This document shows, in pieces, positions 40,966 through 51,288 of a stretch of 64,000 bases of DNA. A model generated the notes under the pieces. It was not told the origin of the DNA. It was given only the letters and a program-made list of their open reading frames with translations, and made no database searches. The position numbers were made by a program, and so were the translations under genes. Origin of the DNA: Oscillospiraceae bacterium. Lineage in GTDB: Bacteria; Bacillota; Clostridia; Oscillospirales; Oscillospiraceae. The stretch is from positions 1 to 64,000 of the forward strand of contig JAFYHU010000005.1 of the NCBI GenBank assembly GCA_017538965.1. Reading direction: 5' to 3'. The number at the start of each line of letters is the position of its first letter. The first letter of the stretch is position 1.

Positions 40966-41700
40966 TGCCTTCCGAAGGCGGCGGAGCATGGCGTCATGTG
41001 CTTCCTGCTCGGCAGAATCGTCGAGGGGAATCAGATCCGCCTTTCCGTAACGGCGCTCCAGCGCGGTCCGGAGCAGGAGATCGCAGAACACGGGGTTCTT
41101 CGGCAGAAGGGGGCCGTGGCTGTAGGTGCCGAATACATTGCGGTAATGCACGCCTTCGGTTCCGTCTTCGCCGTTGTTGCCGAAGCCGACTTCAACCCGG
41201 GCAAGCGGCTCAACGCCTTCGGCGAGCCAGGTCTTGCCGCTGTGGTTTTCAAAGCCGACAATGCTGCTTTCACTGCCGTCCGTGTTCCGGAAACGATAGA
41301 CGGTGTTGCCGATCATTCTCTGCTGCGAGCCGACGGTATACAGGTCCAGCGCGCCGACAAAATCACAGCGCAGGCCCTGCCAGGTTTCATAATACTGTCC
41401 GAGCATCTGATAACCGCCGCAGATGGCCAGAACGCAGATGCCGTCCTCGATGGCCGAACGGAGAGTTTCGGCTTTCCCGCTGCACAGGTCGGGCAGAAGA
41501 ACCTCCTGCTCAAAGTCCTGTCCGCCGCCGATCAGAAGCAGGTCGCAGTCGGAGAGATCCAGCGTTTCACCGACGCATACCCGGGTTACGCCGGAGTCGA
41601 TGCCGCGCCAGGAAAGACGCTGACGCATGCAGAGAATGTTGCCGGTATCCCCGTAAAGGTTCAGGACATCCGGATATAAATGGCAGATTTTCAGTTCCAT
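40963..41700 (-). CDS. gatD: GatD: lipid II isoglutaminyl synthase, glutamine amidotransferase subunit
   Basis: A 245-residue CobB/CobQ-like glutaminase with the nucleophile in VLAICGGYQMLG and a downstream His/Glu region. With MurT it amidates the alpha-carboxyl of D-Glu in lipid II. It starts 21 nt after murT. Confidence 0.87.
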   Translation of the reverse strand: MELKICHLYPDVLNLYGDTGNILCMRQRLSWRGIDSGVTRVCVGETLDLSDCDLLLIGGGQDFEQEVLLPDLCSGKAETLRSAIEDGICVLAICGGYQMLGQYYETWQGLRCDFVGALDLYTVGSQQRMIGNTVYRFRNTDGSESSIVGFENHSGKTWLAEGVEPLARVEVGFGNNGEDGTEGVHYRNVFGTYSHGPLLPKNPVFCDLLLRTALERRYGKADLIPLDDSAEQEAHDAMLRRLRKA

Positions 41701-41721
41701 GCCTTTGAAGTCCTTTCCCGC

Positions 41722-43101
41722 TTATTCCCAGAATTCTGCGCCGCCGCAGCGCCGGACGATTTCGCCGCGCAGATCCAGCATAGCCGTATAGGTGGGCAGA
41801 ATGAAGACCGGCAGGGTCTCCTGCCGCAAGGCTTCCACCAGTTTGCCCGTGTCCGCCTGAACGGTAATGTTGGAATCCGGAAGCCCGGCATATTTGAGCC
41901 GGACACGCATGTCAGCGGCTCTGTCACCGGAGACATAGAGCCGCTTGATTCTGTCTTTCAGCGGCTGCAGAAGTTCAAAGCCCGCGTCCCAGATCCAGGA
42001 GACATCCGTGCCGTCGGCGCTGCGGTCATTCAGACAGACAACCAGAACAAAGTCCTTCTGAACGGTCGAGAGATATTCCAGCGCCTGCGTACAGCCGGCC
42101 GGATTTTTCACCAGGATCATCCGCGTGCCGCCCGCAATCGGAAAGTTCTCCATGCGCCCGAATCCGCAGGCAAAGCCGGAGAGAGCCTGGCGGCAGATTT
42201 CCGGCGAAACGCCGACCGACTCTGCGGCCGCGGCGGCCGCCGCGGCATTATAGAGATTGTATACGGCGGGAAGATTGACCTTCAGGGTGCTTACGCCGGA
42301 AGGATCGCGGAAACGAACGGAAGAACTGCTGTCATCCATGGAGAGAATCTCTTCTACGGCAAAATCCGCATCCGGCCTGTGATAACCGCATTTCGGGCAG
42401 CGGAAGCCGCCGAGGTGCGCATAGGTATGATAGTCGTATTCATATTCGGCCTTGCAGCGGATGCAGTGGCTGGCGTCCGAAAGAACGGAGGCCGTCTGCG
42501 GACGCCCGGCGAGAGCATCCAGACCATACCAGACAATCCTGTTCGCAAGACCGTCATCGGCAAGAGAGGCTGTCAGAGAACAGTCGGCATTCAGGCACAG
42601 AACCGCATCCGGGACATGTCGGATCCCTTCGCGGATATTGGACAGGGTATGAGTAATCTCGCCGTAACGGTCCAGCTGGTCACGGAACAGATTCGTCACG
42701 ACAATGACGGAAGGGTGAAGCTGGCCGAAGACCGTGCGTGCCGCGGCCTCATCGCATTCGATGACGGCATAGGATTTCTTCATCCGGCCGAAAGCGGAGG
42801 CGTTCATAACAAATTCCGTCACCACGCCGCTCATGAGATTGGCGCCGGAACGGTTGGCGAAATAGGGGAGACCGCTTTCCCGAAAGGCCTCTTCAATCAT
42901 GCGGGAACAGGTCGTTTTGCCGTTGGTACCGGTCACGGCAACGGTGGTGACCCCCCAGGAGAGGCGGGAGAGAAGATCGGGACAGAGCTTCTGGGCAATC
43001 CGGCCCGGCATGGCGGTTCCTCCCCGGTGAAGAAGCCGGGAAACCATGCGCAGCAGCTTGCAGACCCAGATTGCAAGGACAGCACGAAAAGAGATTCTCA
43101 T
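41722..43101 (-). CDS. murT: MurT: lipid II isoglutaminyl synthase, Mur-ligase-like subunit
   Basis: A 459-residue ATP-dependent ligase: P-loop TGTNGKTTCSRM, a MurT zinc ribbon (CIRCKAEY ... FRCPKCGYH) and a C-terminal domain. It phosphorylates lipid II for amidation by ammonia from GatD. The N-terminal membrane-like helix (FRAVLAIWVCKLLRMV) is usual. Has its own promoter at 43140-43168. Confidence 0.9.
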   Translation of the reverse strand: MRISFRAVLAIWVCKLLRMVSRLLHRGGTAMPGRIAQKLCPDLLSRLSWGVTTVAVTGTNGKTTCSRMIEEAFRESGLPYFANRSGANLMSGVVTEFVMNASAFGRMKKSYAVIECDEAAARTVFGQLHPSVIVVTNLFRDQLDRYGEITHTLSNIREGIRHVPDAVLCLNADCSLTASLADDGLANRIVWYGLDALAGRPQTASVLSDASHCIRCKAEYEYDYHTYAHLGGFRCPKCGYHRPDADFAVEEILSMDDSSSSVRFRDPSGVSTLKVNLPAVYNLYNAAAAAAAAESVGVSPEICRQALSGFACGFGRMENFPIAGGTRMILVKNPAGCTQALEYLSTVQKDFVLVVCLNDRSADGTDVSWIWDAGFELLQPLKDRIKRLYVSGDRAADMRVRLKYAGLPDSNITVQADTGKLVEALRQETLPVFILPTYTAMLDLRGEIVRRCGGAEFWE

Positions 43102-43139
43102 AGAAAGACTCCGTTTCCAGTTTGGAGGTTTGTCGTGGT

Positions 43140-43168
43140 ATTATAGCATGGTCGGACAGTCGTGGCAA
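43140..43168 (-). promoter_or_regulatory. murT-gatD promoter
   Basis: Reverse strand TTGCCA, 17 bp, TATAAT, about 39 nt before ATG 43101. Confidence 0.8.
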
Positions 43169-43338
43169 GACAAAAGAAAACGAAGCGGAGGAGACCGCTT
43201 CGCTTTCTATATGGATGAGGACAAAATGAAAAAGATGAAAAACTGTTACTTGCGATTTTGAGTTTACCGAAAAGATGTTTCCAAAAACACATGAAAATTG
43301 TTTCATATTTGTTAAATCAAATTGAAACCGAAATTTTG
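43169..43338. other. Intergenic stretch between murT and glpK promoters
   Basis: Holds a hairpin CGAAGCGG / CCGCTTCG (43181-43202) and an AT-rich tract before the glpK promoter. Short frames here are not convincing genes. Confidence 0.45.
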
Positions 43339-43367
43339 TTGAATTTCATACGATCAGAAGGTATAAT
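43339..43367 (+). promoter_or_regulatory. glpK promoter
   Basis: TTGAAT, 17 bp, TATAAT, 39 nt before ATG 43407. Confidence 0.75.
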
Positions 43368-43406
43368 TCGGAAAGATATACAAGGGGTTGAGGTGGGAGA
43401 GACATC

Positions 43407-44903
43407 ATGAAACAATATGTTATGGCTCTGGATCAGGGGACGACCAGTTCCCGCTGCATTCTGTTTGACAGAAACGGCAATATCTGCAGTTCGGTACAGA
43501 AAGAATTTCGTCAGATTTATCCGCAGCCGGGCTGGGTAGAGCATGACGCAAACGAGATCTGGGACGTAACGCGGGAGGTTTCCCGGGCGGCGATGGACAA
43601 GCTGAATGTCAGCGCCAAAGATATCGCCGCAATCGGCATCACCAACCAGCGCGAGACAACCGTGGTATGGGACAGGGAAACCGGAGAGCCGATTGCCAAC
43701 GCCATTGTCTGGCAGTGCCGCCGGACCACGGAAACCGTCGACCGACTGGTCGCTTCCGGCTGCGGAGAGATGATCCGCAGGAAGACAGGGCTCGTTCCGG
43801 ATGCTTACTTTTCCGGCACCAAAATCAAATGGCTGCTGGACCATGTCCCCGGCGCGCGCAGGCGGGCCGAGGCCGGAAAGCTGCTCTTCGGGACGATCGA
43901 TACCTGGCTGATCTGGAAGCTGACGAACGGGAGAATCCATGTCACGGATGTCACCAATGCCAGCCGGACCATGCTCTACAACATCCGCGAGCTTTGCTGG
44001 GATCAGGAACTGCTGGACCTGCTGGAAATCCCGGCAGGCATGCTGCCGGAGGTCAAACCCTCCAGCGCGGTGTACGGGAAAACAGAGTTTGAGATCTACG
44101 GCGGAGAAATCCCCATCGCCGGTGCCGCGGGCGACCAGCAATGTGCACTTTTCGGACAGTGCTGCTTCGAACCGGGCACCATGAAGAATACCTACGGGAC
44201 CGGATGCTTCCTGCTGATGAACACCGGAACAGAAATCGTCGAAAGCCGGAACGGGCTTGTCACCAGCATCGCCGTCGGCTTCCCGGATCATGTGGAATAT
44301 GCGCTGGAGGGATCGGTTTTCGTTGCGGGCGCGGCGATTCAGTGGCTTCGGGATGAACTGAGCGTCATCTCGACGGCTTCGGAGAGCGCGCAGTATGCCG
44401 AACGGGTTTCCGATTCGGCCGGCGGCTATGTCGTACCGGCCTTCACGGGGCTCGGCGCGCCGTACTGGAATCAGCGCGCGAGAGGAGCCATCGTCGGCCT
44501 GACGCGCGGATTCAACCGCGCACACCTGGTCAGAGCAACGCTCGAATCGCTGGCGTATCAGTCGTACGATGTCGTACGGGCCATGGAGCGCGACGCCGGA
44601 TTCCATATCTCGGATCTGAAGGTCGACGGCGGCGCCTGCGCCAACAATTTCCTGATGCAGTTTCAGGCGGACCTGATCGGCAGCGATGTGGTTCGGCCGC
44701 GCTGCATCGAAACCACGGCGCTCGGGGCAGCATATCTGGCAGGGCTGGCGGTCGGATACTGGAAGAGTCTGGACGACGTGAAAGACAACTGGTCGGTCGA
44801 CCGGGTGTTCAGTTCTGCAATGGAAGAAGAAAAACGGGTCAGTCTGCTCAAAGGCTGGCACAAGGCGGTCAAGTGCGCGATGCTGTGGTCGGAAGAAGAA
44901 TAA
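43407..44903 (+). CDS. glpK: Glycerol kinase
   Basis: A 498-residue FGGY kinase with [15 protein letters not shown], the substrate segment HDANEIW, TNQRETT and [16 protein letters not shown] near the C-terminus. It phosphorylates glycerol to sn-glycerol 3-phosphate. The position of the His that PTS phosphorylates in Bacillota enzymes is not evident. No glpF or glpD is adjacent. Confidence 0.95.
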   Translation: MKQYVMALDQGTTSSRCILFDRNGNICSSVQKEFRQIYPQPGWVEHDANEIWDVTREVSRAAMDKLNVSAKDIAAIGITNQRETTVVWDRETGEPIANAIVWQCRRTTETVDRLVASGCGEMIRRKTGLVPDAYFSGTKIKWLLDHVPGARRRAEAGKLLFGTIDTWLIWKLTNGRIHVTDVTNASRTMLYNIRELCWDQELLDLLEIPAGMLPEVKPSSAVYGKTEFEIYGGEIPIAGAAGDQQCALFGQCCFEPGTMKNTYGTGCFLLMNTGTEIVESRNGLVTSIAVGFPDHVEYALEGSVFVAGAAIQWLRDELSVISTASESAQYAERVSDSAGGYVVPAFTGLGAPYWNQRARGAIVGLTRGFNRAHLVRATLESLAYQSYDVVRAMERDAGFHISDLKVDGGACANNFLMQFQADLIGSDVVRPRCIETTALGAAYLAGLAVGYWKSLDDVKDNWSVDRVFSSAMEEEKRVSLLKGWHKAVKCAMLWSEEE

Positions 44904-44933
44904 TCGGTTAGGAATGGCGAGAGACGCGGCCCA

Positions 44934-46739
44934 ATGGCACAGAACTTAGAAAAACTACTGAGAGTAAATACGATTCCGGCGGCTGTCTGCATGGCGTTTC
45001 TGCTTCTGTTTTTTTCCTTCCTGCCGAATCTGAATACCTGCGCTCTGCCCGTCGGCCAGAGTGAACGGAAAGAAGAATCATCAGACCGAAAGAGACGGAA
45101 TACCATCGCGGTGCTGGCAATCACGGCGGTCTATGCGGCAGCGGCATTCTGGAATCTCGGCAATACTTCCTCCCCGGAAAGCTTTCTCCCCATGGCGGGT
45201 GACAGCGTCGTTCTGCAGCCGCTTTCTGACACCGTCCCGGCAAAACTGATGCTGTTTTCCGGCGTCGGACAGGGCGAGTATACGATCGAGACATCGGAGG
45301 ATCAGGAAGGCTGGATTCCTGTTGCTTCTTTCAAGCAGGACCATGTGTCCGTCCTGAAATGGAACACGGTTGATCTGGAATTGGATTCGCCGCCGCATTA
45401 TCTGCGGATCCGATGCCTGTCCGGCACTCCGTGGCTCGGAGAAGCGGTTCTGAAGGACGCAGACGGAAACATCCTCCCGGCTTCCTGTACGGAGGAAGCG
45501 CTGATCGATGAACAGATGCTGGCGCCGGAAAAGCAGAGATTTCAGAATTCCAGCTATTTCGACGAGATCTATCATGTCCGGACGGCCTGGGAACACCTGC
45601 ATACCGTTTGGCCGTATGAGATCTCGCATCCTCCGCTCGGAAAAGAGATTCTTTCGCTCGGAATTCTGCTTTTCGGCATGACGCCCTTCGGCTGGCGGTT
45701 CATGGGCACTGTGTCCGGCATCCTGATGCTGCCGGTCATGTACCTGTTTCTGAAACGCGTTTTCGAGGGAAACCGGATCCCGCTGATGGGTACGATCCTG
45801 CTCGCTTCCGGATTCCTGCACTATACGCAGACCCGGATCGCCACGATCGACTGCTATGCCGTGCTCTTTATTCTGCTCATGTACCTGTTCCTGTACGGGT
45901 GGCTCGAAAACGGAAGCAGGAGAGATCTGGCGCTGTGCGGCATCTTCTTCGGACTGGGTGCGGCCTGCAAATGGATCTGTCTGTACGCCGGCGCCGGGCT
46001 TGCGCTGCTCTGGGCCGGGCATTGGATCGCCGCCTTCATCGATGCGGCAAGGAAAAAGCAGAAGCTCCCTGCGGCGGACTTCCTTCGGAACATACCGTTC
46101 TGTCTGCTGTTCTTTGTCGCGATCCCGGGCTTCTTCTATTATCTCTCCTATCTGCCGTACGGCAGGGTGCAGGGATTCCCGGTTTTCAGCGAGCCCTATA
46201 CCCGGATGGTGCTGGACAACCAGAAATTCATGTTTGACTATCACGCCAACATCGTCGCCGTGCATCCGTATTCCTCGCGCTGGTATCAGTGGATCGCGGA
46301 TATCCGGCCGATTCTTTACTATCTGGAATACTTCCCGGACGGTCGGCGCATCAGCATAGCGGCTTTCACGAATCCGCTGATCACCTGGGGCGGTCTTATG
46401 AGTCTGCCGGTGCTGGCCTGGACGGCAATCCGGCGAAAGGACCGCACGGCGGTCTTTCTGCTGGTTGCCTATGCGTCCGAGCTGATTCCGTGGATGTTTA
46501 TCCGGCGTCTTACCTTCGCTTATCATTATTTTGCGTCTGCGCTGTTTCTGGTACCGTGCCTCTGCTATCTGTTCGTGCTGATGGAGAAGGCATCTCCGCG
46601 CCTGCGGCGTCTGACCTTTTTGTTTACCGCTGTTTCCGTCTTCCTGTTTGTCCTCTTTTTCCCGGCATTGAACGGCCTGCCGGTGGACGGCAGGAAAGCA
46701 AATCTGGTGTTCGACTGGCTGCCGACCTGGCCGATCTGA
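44934..46739 (+). CDS. PMT-type (GT39) phospholipid-carrier-dependent glycosyltransferase
   Basis: A 601-residue protein with about a dozen membrane segments. An N-terminal anchor is followed by an external ~110-residue beta domain (F5/8-like), then the catalytic PMT core with YFDEIYHVRTAWEHL and SHPPLGKEIL (the DE/HPPL loop), and many membrane helices. It probably mannosylates exported proteins from a polyprenyl-phosphate sugar. The ribosome binding site is weak. Followed by the bofA gene after 13 nt. Confidence 0.8.
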   Translation: MAQNLEKLLRVNTIPAAVCMAFLLLFFSFLPNLNTCALPVGQSERKEESSDRKRRNTIAVLAITAVYAAAAFWNLGNTSSPESFLPMAGDSVVLQPLSDTVPAKLMLFSGVGQGEYTIETSEDQEGWIPVASFKQDHVSVLKWNTVDLELDSPPHYLRIRCLSGTPWLGEAVLKDADGNILPASCTEEALIDEQMLAPEKQRFQNSSYFDEIYHVRTAWEHLHTVWPYEISHPPLGKEILSLGILLFGMTPFGWRFMGTVSGILMLPVMYLFLKRVFEGNRIPLMGTILLASGFLHYTQTRIATIDCYAVLFILLMYLFLYGWLENGSRRDLALCGIFFGLGAACKWICLYAGAGLALLWAGHWIAAFIDAARKKQKLPAADFLRNIPFCLLFFVAIPGFFYYLSYLPYGRVQGFPVFSEPYTRMVLDNQKFMFDYHANIVAVHPYSSRWYQWIADIRPILYYLEYFPDGRRISIAAFTNPLITWGGLMSLPVLAWTAIRRKDRTAVFLLVAYASELIPWMFIRRLTFAYHYFASALFLVPCLCYLFVLMEKASPRLRRLTFLFTAVSVFLFVLFFPALNGLPVDGRKANLVFDWLPTWPI

Positions 46740-46752
46740 TGAAAGGATAGTT

Positions 46753-47016
46753 ATGCAGATACTGATGGATATCGGCATCATCGCGGTTGCGATTCTGCTG
46801 ATTTATGTCGGAGTGAAAATTCTTGCCGCACCGATCAGGGGCATTGTGAAATTTCTGCTCCATGCCGGATTGGGAATTCTGGTCCTGATCCTGGTCAATA
46901 TCGTAAGCGGCTTCTTTAATATCTATGTTCCGATTACCTGGACCAGCGTCGTGGTTTCGGGACTGGCGGGAATTCCGGGCATCGCGCTGCTGATCCTGCT
47001 GAAGCTTCTGTTCTAA
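46753..47016 (+). CDS. bofA: BofA-family protein (pro-sigmaK processing inhibitor type)
   Basis: An 87-residue two-helix membrane protein with ILAAPIRGIVKFLLHAGLG and NIVSGFFNIYVPIT, the BofA pattern. In sporulating bacteria BofA holds back the pro-sigmaK protease SpoIVFB. The family also occurs outside that context, so sporulation is hinted but not proven. AAAGGA precedes the ATG. It leads into the topoisomerase genes 12 nt later. Confidence 0.85.
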   Translation: MQILMDIGIIAVAILLIYVGVKILAAPIRGIVKFLLHAGLGILVLILVNIVSGFFNIYVPITWTSVVVSGLAGIPGIALLILLKLLF

Positions 47017-47028
47017 AAGGAGTACTGT

Positions 47029-49041
47029 ATGCCGAAAGCAAAAACAACAATGGTTCCCGAATACGGAAATGAAAGCATCTCTCAGCTGCAGGGGCCGGAC
47101 CGTGTCCGGCTGCGTCCCGGCGTCATCTTCGGATCGGACGGTCTGGACGGCTGCGAGCATGCCGTGTTCGAGATTCTGTCCAATGCCATCGATGAGGCCA
47201 GAGAAGGCTTCGGAAATCAGATTACGGTGACCTATTACCGGGACCGCAGCATCGAGGTGGAGGATTTCGGGCGCGGCTGCCCGCTGGACTGGAATCCGCG
47301 CGAGCAGCGCTGGAACTGGGAGCTGGTCTTCTGCGAGCTGTATGCCGGCGGAAAATACAACAACAACGAAGAGGGAAGCGATTACGGATTTGCCCTCGGC
47401 CTGAACGGCCTTGGCTCCTGCGCGACGCAGTATGCCTCGCGGTATATGGACGTAACGGTAAGAAGAGACGGCTTTCGCTATGACATGCGCTTTGAGCGGG
47501 GCTATCCGGTCGGGAAAAAGAACGAAGAGCTGATGAAAAGCCCGACAGACCGGAAAAAGACCGGCACCGTGATTCGCTGGCTGCCGGATCTGGATGTGTT
47601 TACGGACATCGATATCCCTGCCGAGTACTTTGACGACTGTCTGCGCCGTCAGGCCGTGGCCAACGCCGGCGTGACCTTCCGGCTGCGGCTGGAAAAGCCG
47701 GAAGGCGGCTTCGAGACCAGAGAATATCTCTATCCCAACGGCATTGTCGACTACGTCAAGGAACTGGCCGGAGATGCCCCGCTGACGCAGCCGCGCTTCA
47801 TCCAGACGGAGAGAAAGGGCCGGGACCGCGAGGACAAGGAAGATTACAAGCTCAAGATATCCTGCGCGTTCTGCTTTTCCAACCGTGTCAAACTTCTGGA
47901 GTATTATCACAATTCCTCCTGGCTGGAGAACGGCGGAGCGCCGGACAAGGCGGTCAGAAGCGCTTTTCAGTCGGCCATCGACGGCTATATCCGGGCAAGC
48001 GGGAAGTATCAGAAGAACGAATCCGCCATCAAGTTCCAGGATATTCAGGACTGCCTGGTGCTCGTGACCAACTGCTTCTCGACCCGGACCTCGTATGAAA
48101 ACCAGACCAAGAAGTCCATCACCAACCGCTTCATCCAGACGGCGATGACGGAGTTCTTCAAGGAGCAGCTGGAAGTCTATTTTCTGGAGAACAAAGCCGA
48201 CGCCGACCGGATTGCCGACCAGGTTCTGATCAACAAGCGAAGCCGCGAAACGGCAGAACGCGCCCGCATCGTGACCAAGACCAAACTGGCAGGAAAGGTG
48301 GACATCGGCAACCGGGTTCAGAAGTTCGTCGACTGCCGCAGCCGCGATGCGGACAAACGCGAAATCTATATCGTGGAAGGCGATTCAGCTCTGGGTGCCT
48401 GCAAGCTCTCGCGAGACGCCGAATTCCAGGGAATCATGCCTGTCAGGGGCAAGATTCTGAACTGCCTGAAGGCCGACTACGTGCGCATCTTCAAGAGCGA
48501 GATCATCACCGATCTGATCAAGGTGCTCGGCTGCGGCGTCGAGGTCAAGGACAAACACATCAAAGACCTGACGGCATTTGATCTGTCCGCGCTGCGCTGG
48601 AACAAGGTGATCATCTGCACGGACGCGGATGTGGACGGGTATCAGATCCGGACGCTGATCCTTACGATGCTGTACAGGCTGGTGCCGACGCTGATCCGTG
48701 AGGGCCTGGTATACATTGCCGAGTCGCCGCTGTACGAGATCAACGCCAAGGGAAAGACCTGGTTTGCGTATACGGAAAAGGAGAAAAGCGAGATTCTCGC
48801 CGGCCTGAAAAACACGAAGGCCAGCATCAGCCGCAGCAAGGGACTGGGCGAGAATGATCCGGATATGATGTGGCTGACCACGATGAACCCCGAAACGCGG
48901 CGGCTGATCCGCGTCATGCCCGAGGATACCGAAGAGATGGCAAGAATGTTTGACCTGCTCCTCGGCGACAATCTCGAAGGCCGAAAGAACCATATCGCTC
49001 TCTACGGCGCCAATTTCCTCGACCAGGCCGATTTAAGCTGA
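47029..49041 (+). CDS. parE: Type IIA topoisomerase subunit B (ParE-type)
   Basis: A 670-residue subunit: GHKL ATPase with the conserved ILSNAIDEA helix, transducer region, TOPRIM with EGDSALGACKLSRD and CTDADVDGYQIRTLIL, and a C-terminal subunit-A contact. The TOPRIM sequence deviates from gyrase EGDSAGG and DADVDGAHIRTL. AAAGGAG precedes the ATG at 47029. Immediately followed by the A subunit. Decatenation (topo IV) is likely rather than supercoiling. Confidence 0.85.
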   Translation: MPKAKTTMVPEYGNESISQLQGPDRVRLRPGVIFGSDGLDGCEHAVFEILSNAIDEAREGFGNQITVTYYRDRSIEVEDFGRGCPLDWNPREQRWNWELVFCELYAGGKYNNNEEGSDYGFALGLNGLGSCATQYASRYMDVTVRRDGFRYDMRFERGYPVGKKNEELMKSPTDRKKTGTVIRWLPDLDVFTDIDIPAEYFDDCLRRQAVANAGVTFRLRLEKPEGGFETREYLYPNGIVDYVKELAGDAPLTQPRFIQTERKGRDREDKEDYKLKISCAFCFSNRVKLLEYYHNSSWLENGGAPDKAVRSAFQSAIDGYIRASGKYQKNESAIKFQDIQDCLVLVTNCFSTRTSYENQTKKSITNRFIQTAMTEFFKEQLEVYFLENKADADRIADQVLINKRSRETAERARIVTKTKLAGKVDIGNRVQKFVDCRSRDADKREIYIVEGDSALGACKLSRDAEFQGIMPVRGKILNCLKADYVRIFKSEIITDLIKVLGCGVEVKDKHIKDLTAFDLSALRWNKVIICTDADVDGYQIRTLILTMLYRLVPTLIREGLVYIAESPLYEINAKGKTWFAYTEKEKSEILAGLKNTKASISRSKGLGENDPDMMWLTTMNPETRRLIRVMPEDTEEMARMFDLLLGDNLEGRKNHIALYGANFLDQADLS

Positions 49042-49050
49042 GGTTCCCTT

Positions 49051-51288
49051 ATGAGAAAGAAAAAGAACGAAGAAACCCCGAAAACCAAAGAGAATCCGAA
49101 CGTCCTCGGCCTTCGCGGGGAAACCAGCGAGCAGGCAATCACCGACACGCTGGAGCAGAACTATATGCCCTACGCGATGAGCGTGATCGTCTCGCGCGCA
49201 ATTCCGGAGATCGACGGCTTCAAGCCCTCGCACCGCAAGCTGCTGTATACCATGTATAAGATGGGCCTGCTCAGCGGCGCCAGAACCAAGAGCGCGAACA
49301 TCGTCGGACAGACCATGAAGCTGAATCCGCACGGCGACGCTGCCATCTACGAGACCATGGTACGCCTTTCAGCAGGAAATCAGGCCCTGCTGACGCCGTT
49401 CGTCGATTCCAAGGGAAACTTCGGAAAAGTCTATTCCCGTGACATGGCATACGCGGCATCCCGCTATACCGAAGCCAAACTTGCGAAGATCTGCACAACG
49501 ATGTTCGACGACATCGACAAGGACGCCGTTGACTTTGTGGATAACTATGACGGCAGCATGAAGGAGCCGGTCCTGCTTCCGACGGCGTTTCCCAATGTGC
49601 TGGTATCCGCTAATTCGGGCATTGCGGTCGGCATGGCAAGCCAGATCTGCGGCTTCAACCTGAACGAAGTCTGCTCGGCTGCAATCGCGCTGCTGCGCGA
49701 CGGGGAAGCGGACCTGCTGAGCATCATGCCGGCGCCGGATTTCCCGACCGGCGGAGAGATTCTGTATGACCGCAGCGCCATGGAGGCGGTCTATCGGACA
49801 GGAAAGGGGAGTATCCCCGTCCGGGCCCGGTGGCAGTATCTGCAGAAGGAAAACATGATCGAAATCACGGAGATTCCCTATACAACGACCTGCGAAGCAA
49901 TCCTGGACAAGGTTGCCGAGCTGATCAAGGCCGGGAAAATCCGTGAGATTTCCGACATGCGCGATGAGACGGACCTTTCGGGTCTGCGGCTTGCGATCGA
50001 TCTCAAGCGGGGAACAGATCCGGAAAAGCTGATGCAGAAGCTGTTCCGCAGCACAAGCCTGCAGGATGCCTTTCCCTGCAACTTCAACATCCTGATCGCC
50101 GGGAACCCCAGAGTCATGGGCGTGCAGGAGATTTTGGAAGAGTGGATCGCATGGCGCACGGAATGCGTCAAACGGCGCATCTATCACGAACTGGAAGGGA
50201 AGAACAACCGGCTTCATCTTCTGGAGGGCCTTCAGAAGATCCTGCTGGACATCGACCGGGCAATTGAGATCATCCGCAATACGGAGCTCGAAAGCGACGT
50301 GGTGCCGAACCTGATGGTCGGCTTCGGAATCGACGAAATCCAGGCTGAATTCATCGCTGAGATCAAACTTCGCAATATCAACCGCGAATATATCCTGCGG
50401 CGAACAGCGGAAATCGAATCGCTGGAAAAAGAGATCGCCGCCCTGGAAAGCACGCTGAACAACCGGCGGAAGCTCCGCGCGGTTCTGATCGACGAACTCA
50501 CTAAAATCAACCGGCAGTTCCCGACTCCACGGCGCAGCAGCATCGTCTATACCGACGAGCTGCCGGAACTCACCGAAGAGGAGCCGGTTTCCGAAGACCC
50601 GGTGACAGTCTTTCTGTCAAAAGAGGGTTATTTTAAGAAAATCACGCCGCTTTCTCTCCGAATGAGCGGCGAACACAAATATAAGGAAGGAGACAGTCTG
50701 CGCAGGAGTCTGGAGACAAACAACGCCAGGGAACTGCTCTTCTTCACGGACCGGCAGCAGGTATACCGCCTGAAGCTGTCGGAAGTCGAGGCAACCAAAG
50801 CGTCCACGCTGGGATTCTTCCTGCCCACGCTGCTGAAGATGGACGAGGGAGAGTCCGTGCTGGATATGGTTGATCCGCAGGACTATTCGGGCTCGCTGAT
50901 GCTTGCCTTCCAGAACGGAAAGCTGGCACATATTCCGATGAGCGCCTGGCAGACGAAAACGTACAGAAAGAAGCTGATCAACGCATATTCGGACAAGAGC
51001 CCGCTGGTCGGAATCGTCCCGATTGAAAAGGAGACCGATCTGCTGCTGATTACGGACGACGGCAGAGCCCTCATCGTAAATTCGACCCTTATCTCCGTCA
51101 AGCCCACCAGAAACAGCCAGGGCATCACCGTTCTTACACTGCGCGGGAAAAAGAAACTGCTGTCGATCCAGCCTTATCAGGAGGGAGACCTGAAAGATCC
51201 GACCCGCTATCGTGCCCGCAATCTCCCGAAAGCTCCGGTGGCGATGAAGCCGGAAGACCGGGGAGAGGAGCAGATGAGTCTGTTATGA
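49051..51288 (+). CDS. parC: Type IIA topoisomerase subunit A (ParC-type)
   Basis: A 745-residue subunit with MPYAMSVIVSRAIPEIDG, the winged helix and the catalytic Tyr in YAASRYTEAKLAKI. The C-terminal beta-pinwheel lacks a recognisable GyrA box (QRRGGRG), which supports ParC. Start 49051 is 9 nt after parE. The stop overlaps the next gene start by 4 nt. Confidence 0.85.
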   Translation: MRKKKNEETPKTKENPNVLGLRGETSEQAITDTLEQNYMPYAMSVIVSRAIPEIDGFKPSHRKLLYTMYKMGLLSGARTKSANIVGQTMKLNPHGDAAIYETMVRLSAGNQALLTPFVDSKGNFGKVYSRDMAYAASRYTEAKLAKICTTMFDDIDKDAVDFVDNYDGSMKEPVLLPTAFPNVLVSANSGIAVGMASQICGFNLNEVCSAAIALLRDGEADLLSIMPAPDFPTGGEILYDRSAMEAVYRTGKGSIPVRARWQYLQKENMIEITEIPYTTTCEAILDKVAELIKAGKIREISDMRDETDLSGLRLAIDLKRGTDPEKLMQKLFRSTSLQDAFPCNFNILIAGNPRVMGVQEILEEWIAWRTECVKRRIYHELEGKNNRLHLLEGLQKILLDIDRAIEIIRNTELESDVVPNLMVGFGIDEIQAEFIAEIKLRNINREYILRRTAEIESLEKEIAALESTLNNRRKLRAVLIDELTKINRQFPTPRRSSIVYTDELPELTEEEPVSEDPVTVFLSKEGYFKKITPLSLRMSGEHKYKEGDSLRRSLETNNARELLFFTDRQQVYRLKLSEVEATKASTLGFFLPTLLKMDEGESVLDMVDPQDYSGSLMLAFQNGKLAHIPMSAWQTKTYRKKLINAYSDKSPLVGIVPIEKETDLLLITDDGRALIVNSTLISVKPTRNSQGITVLTLRGKKKLLSIQPYQEGDLKDPTRYRARNLPKAPVAMKPEDRGEEQMSLL

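Noticed and set aside
43150..43261. Short forward frame overlapping the murT promoter
   Set aside because: Falls on a promoter and hairpin and lacks a ribosome binding site.
43317..44861. Reverse-strand frame of 514 codons
   Set aside because: Lies wholly across glpK, whose motifs are certain.
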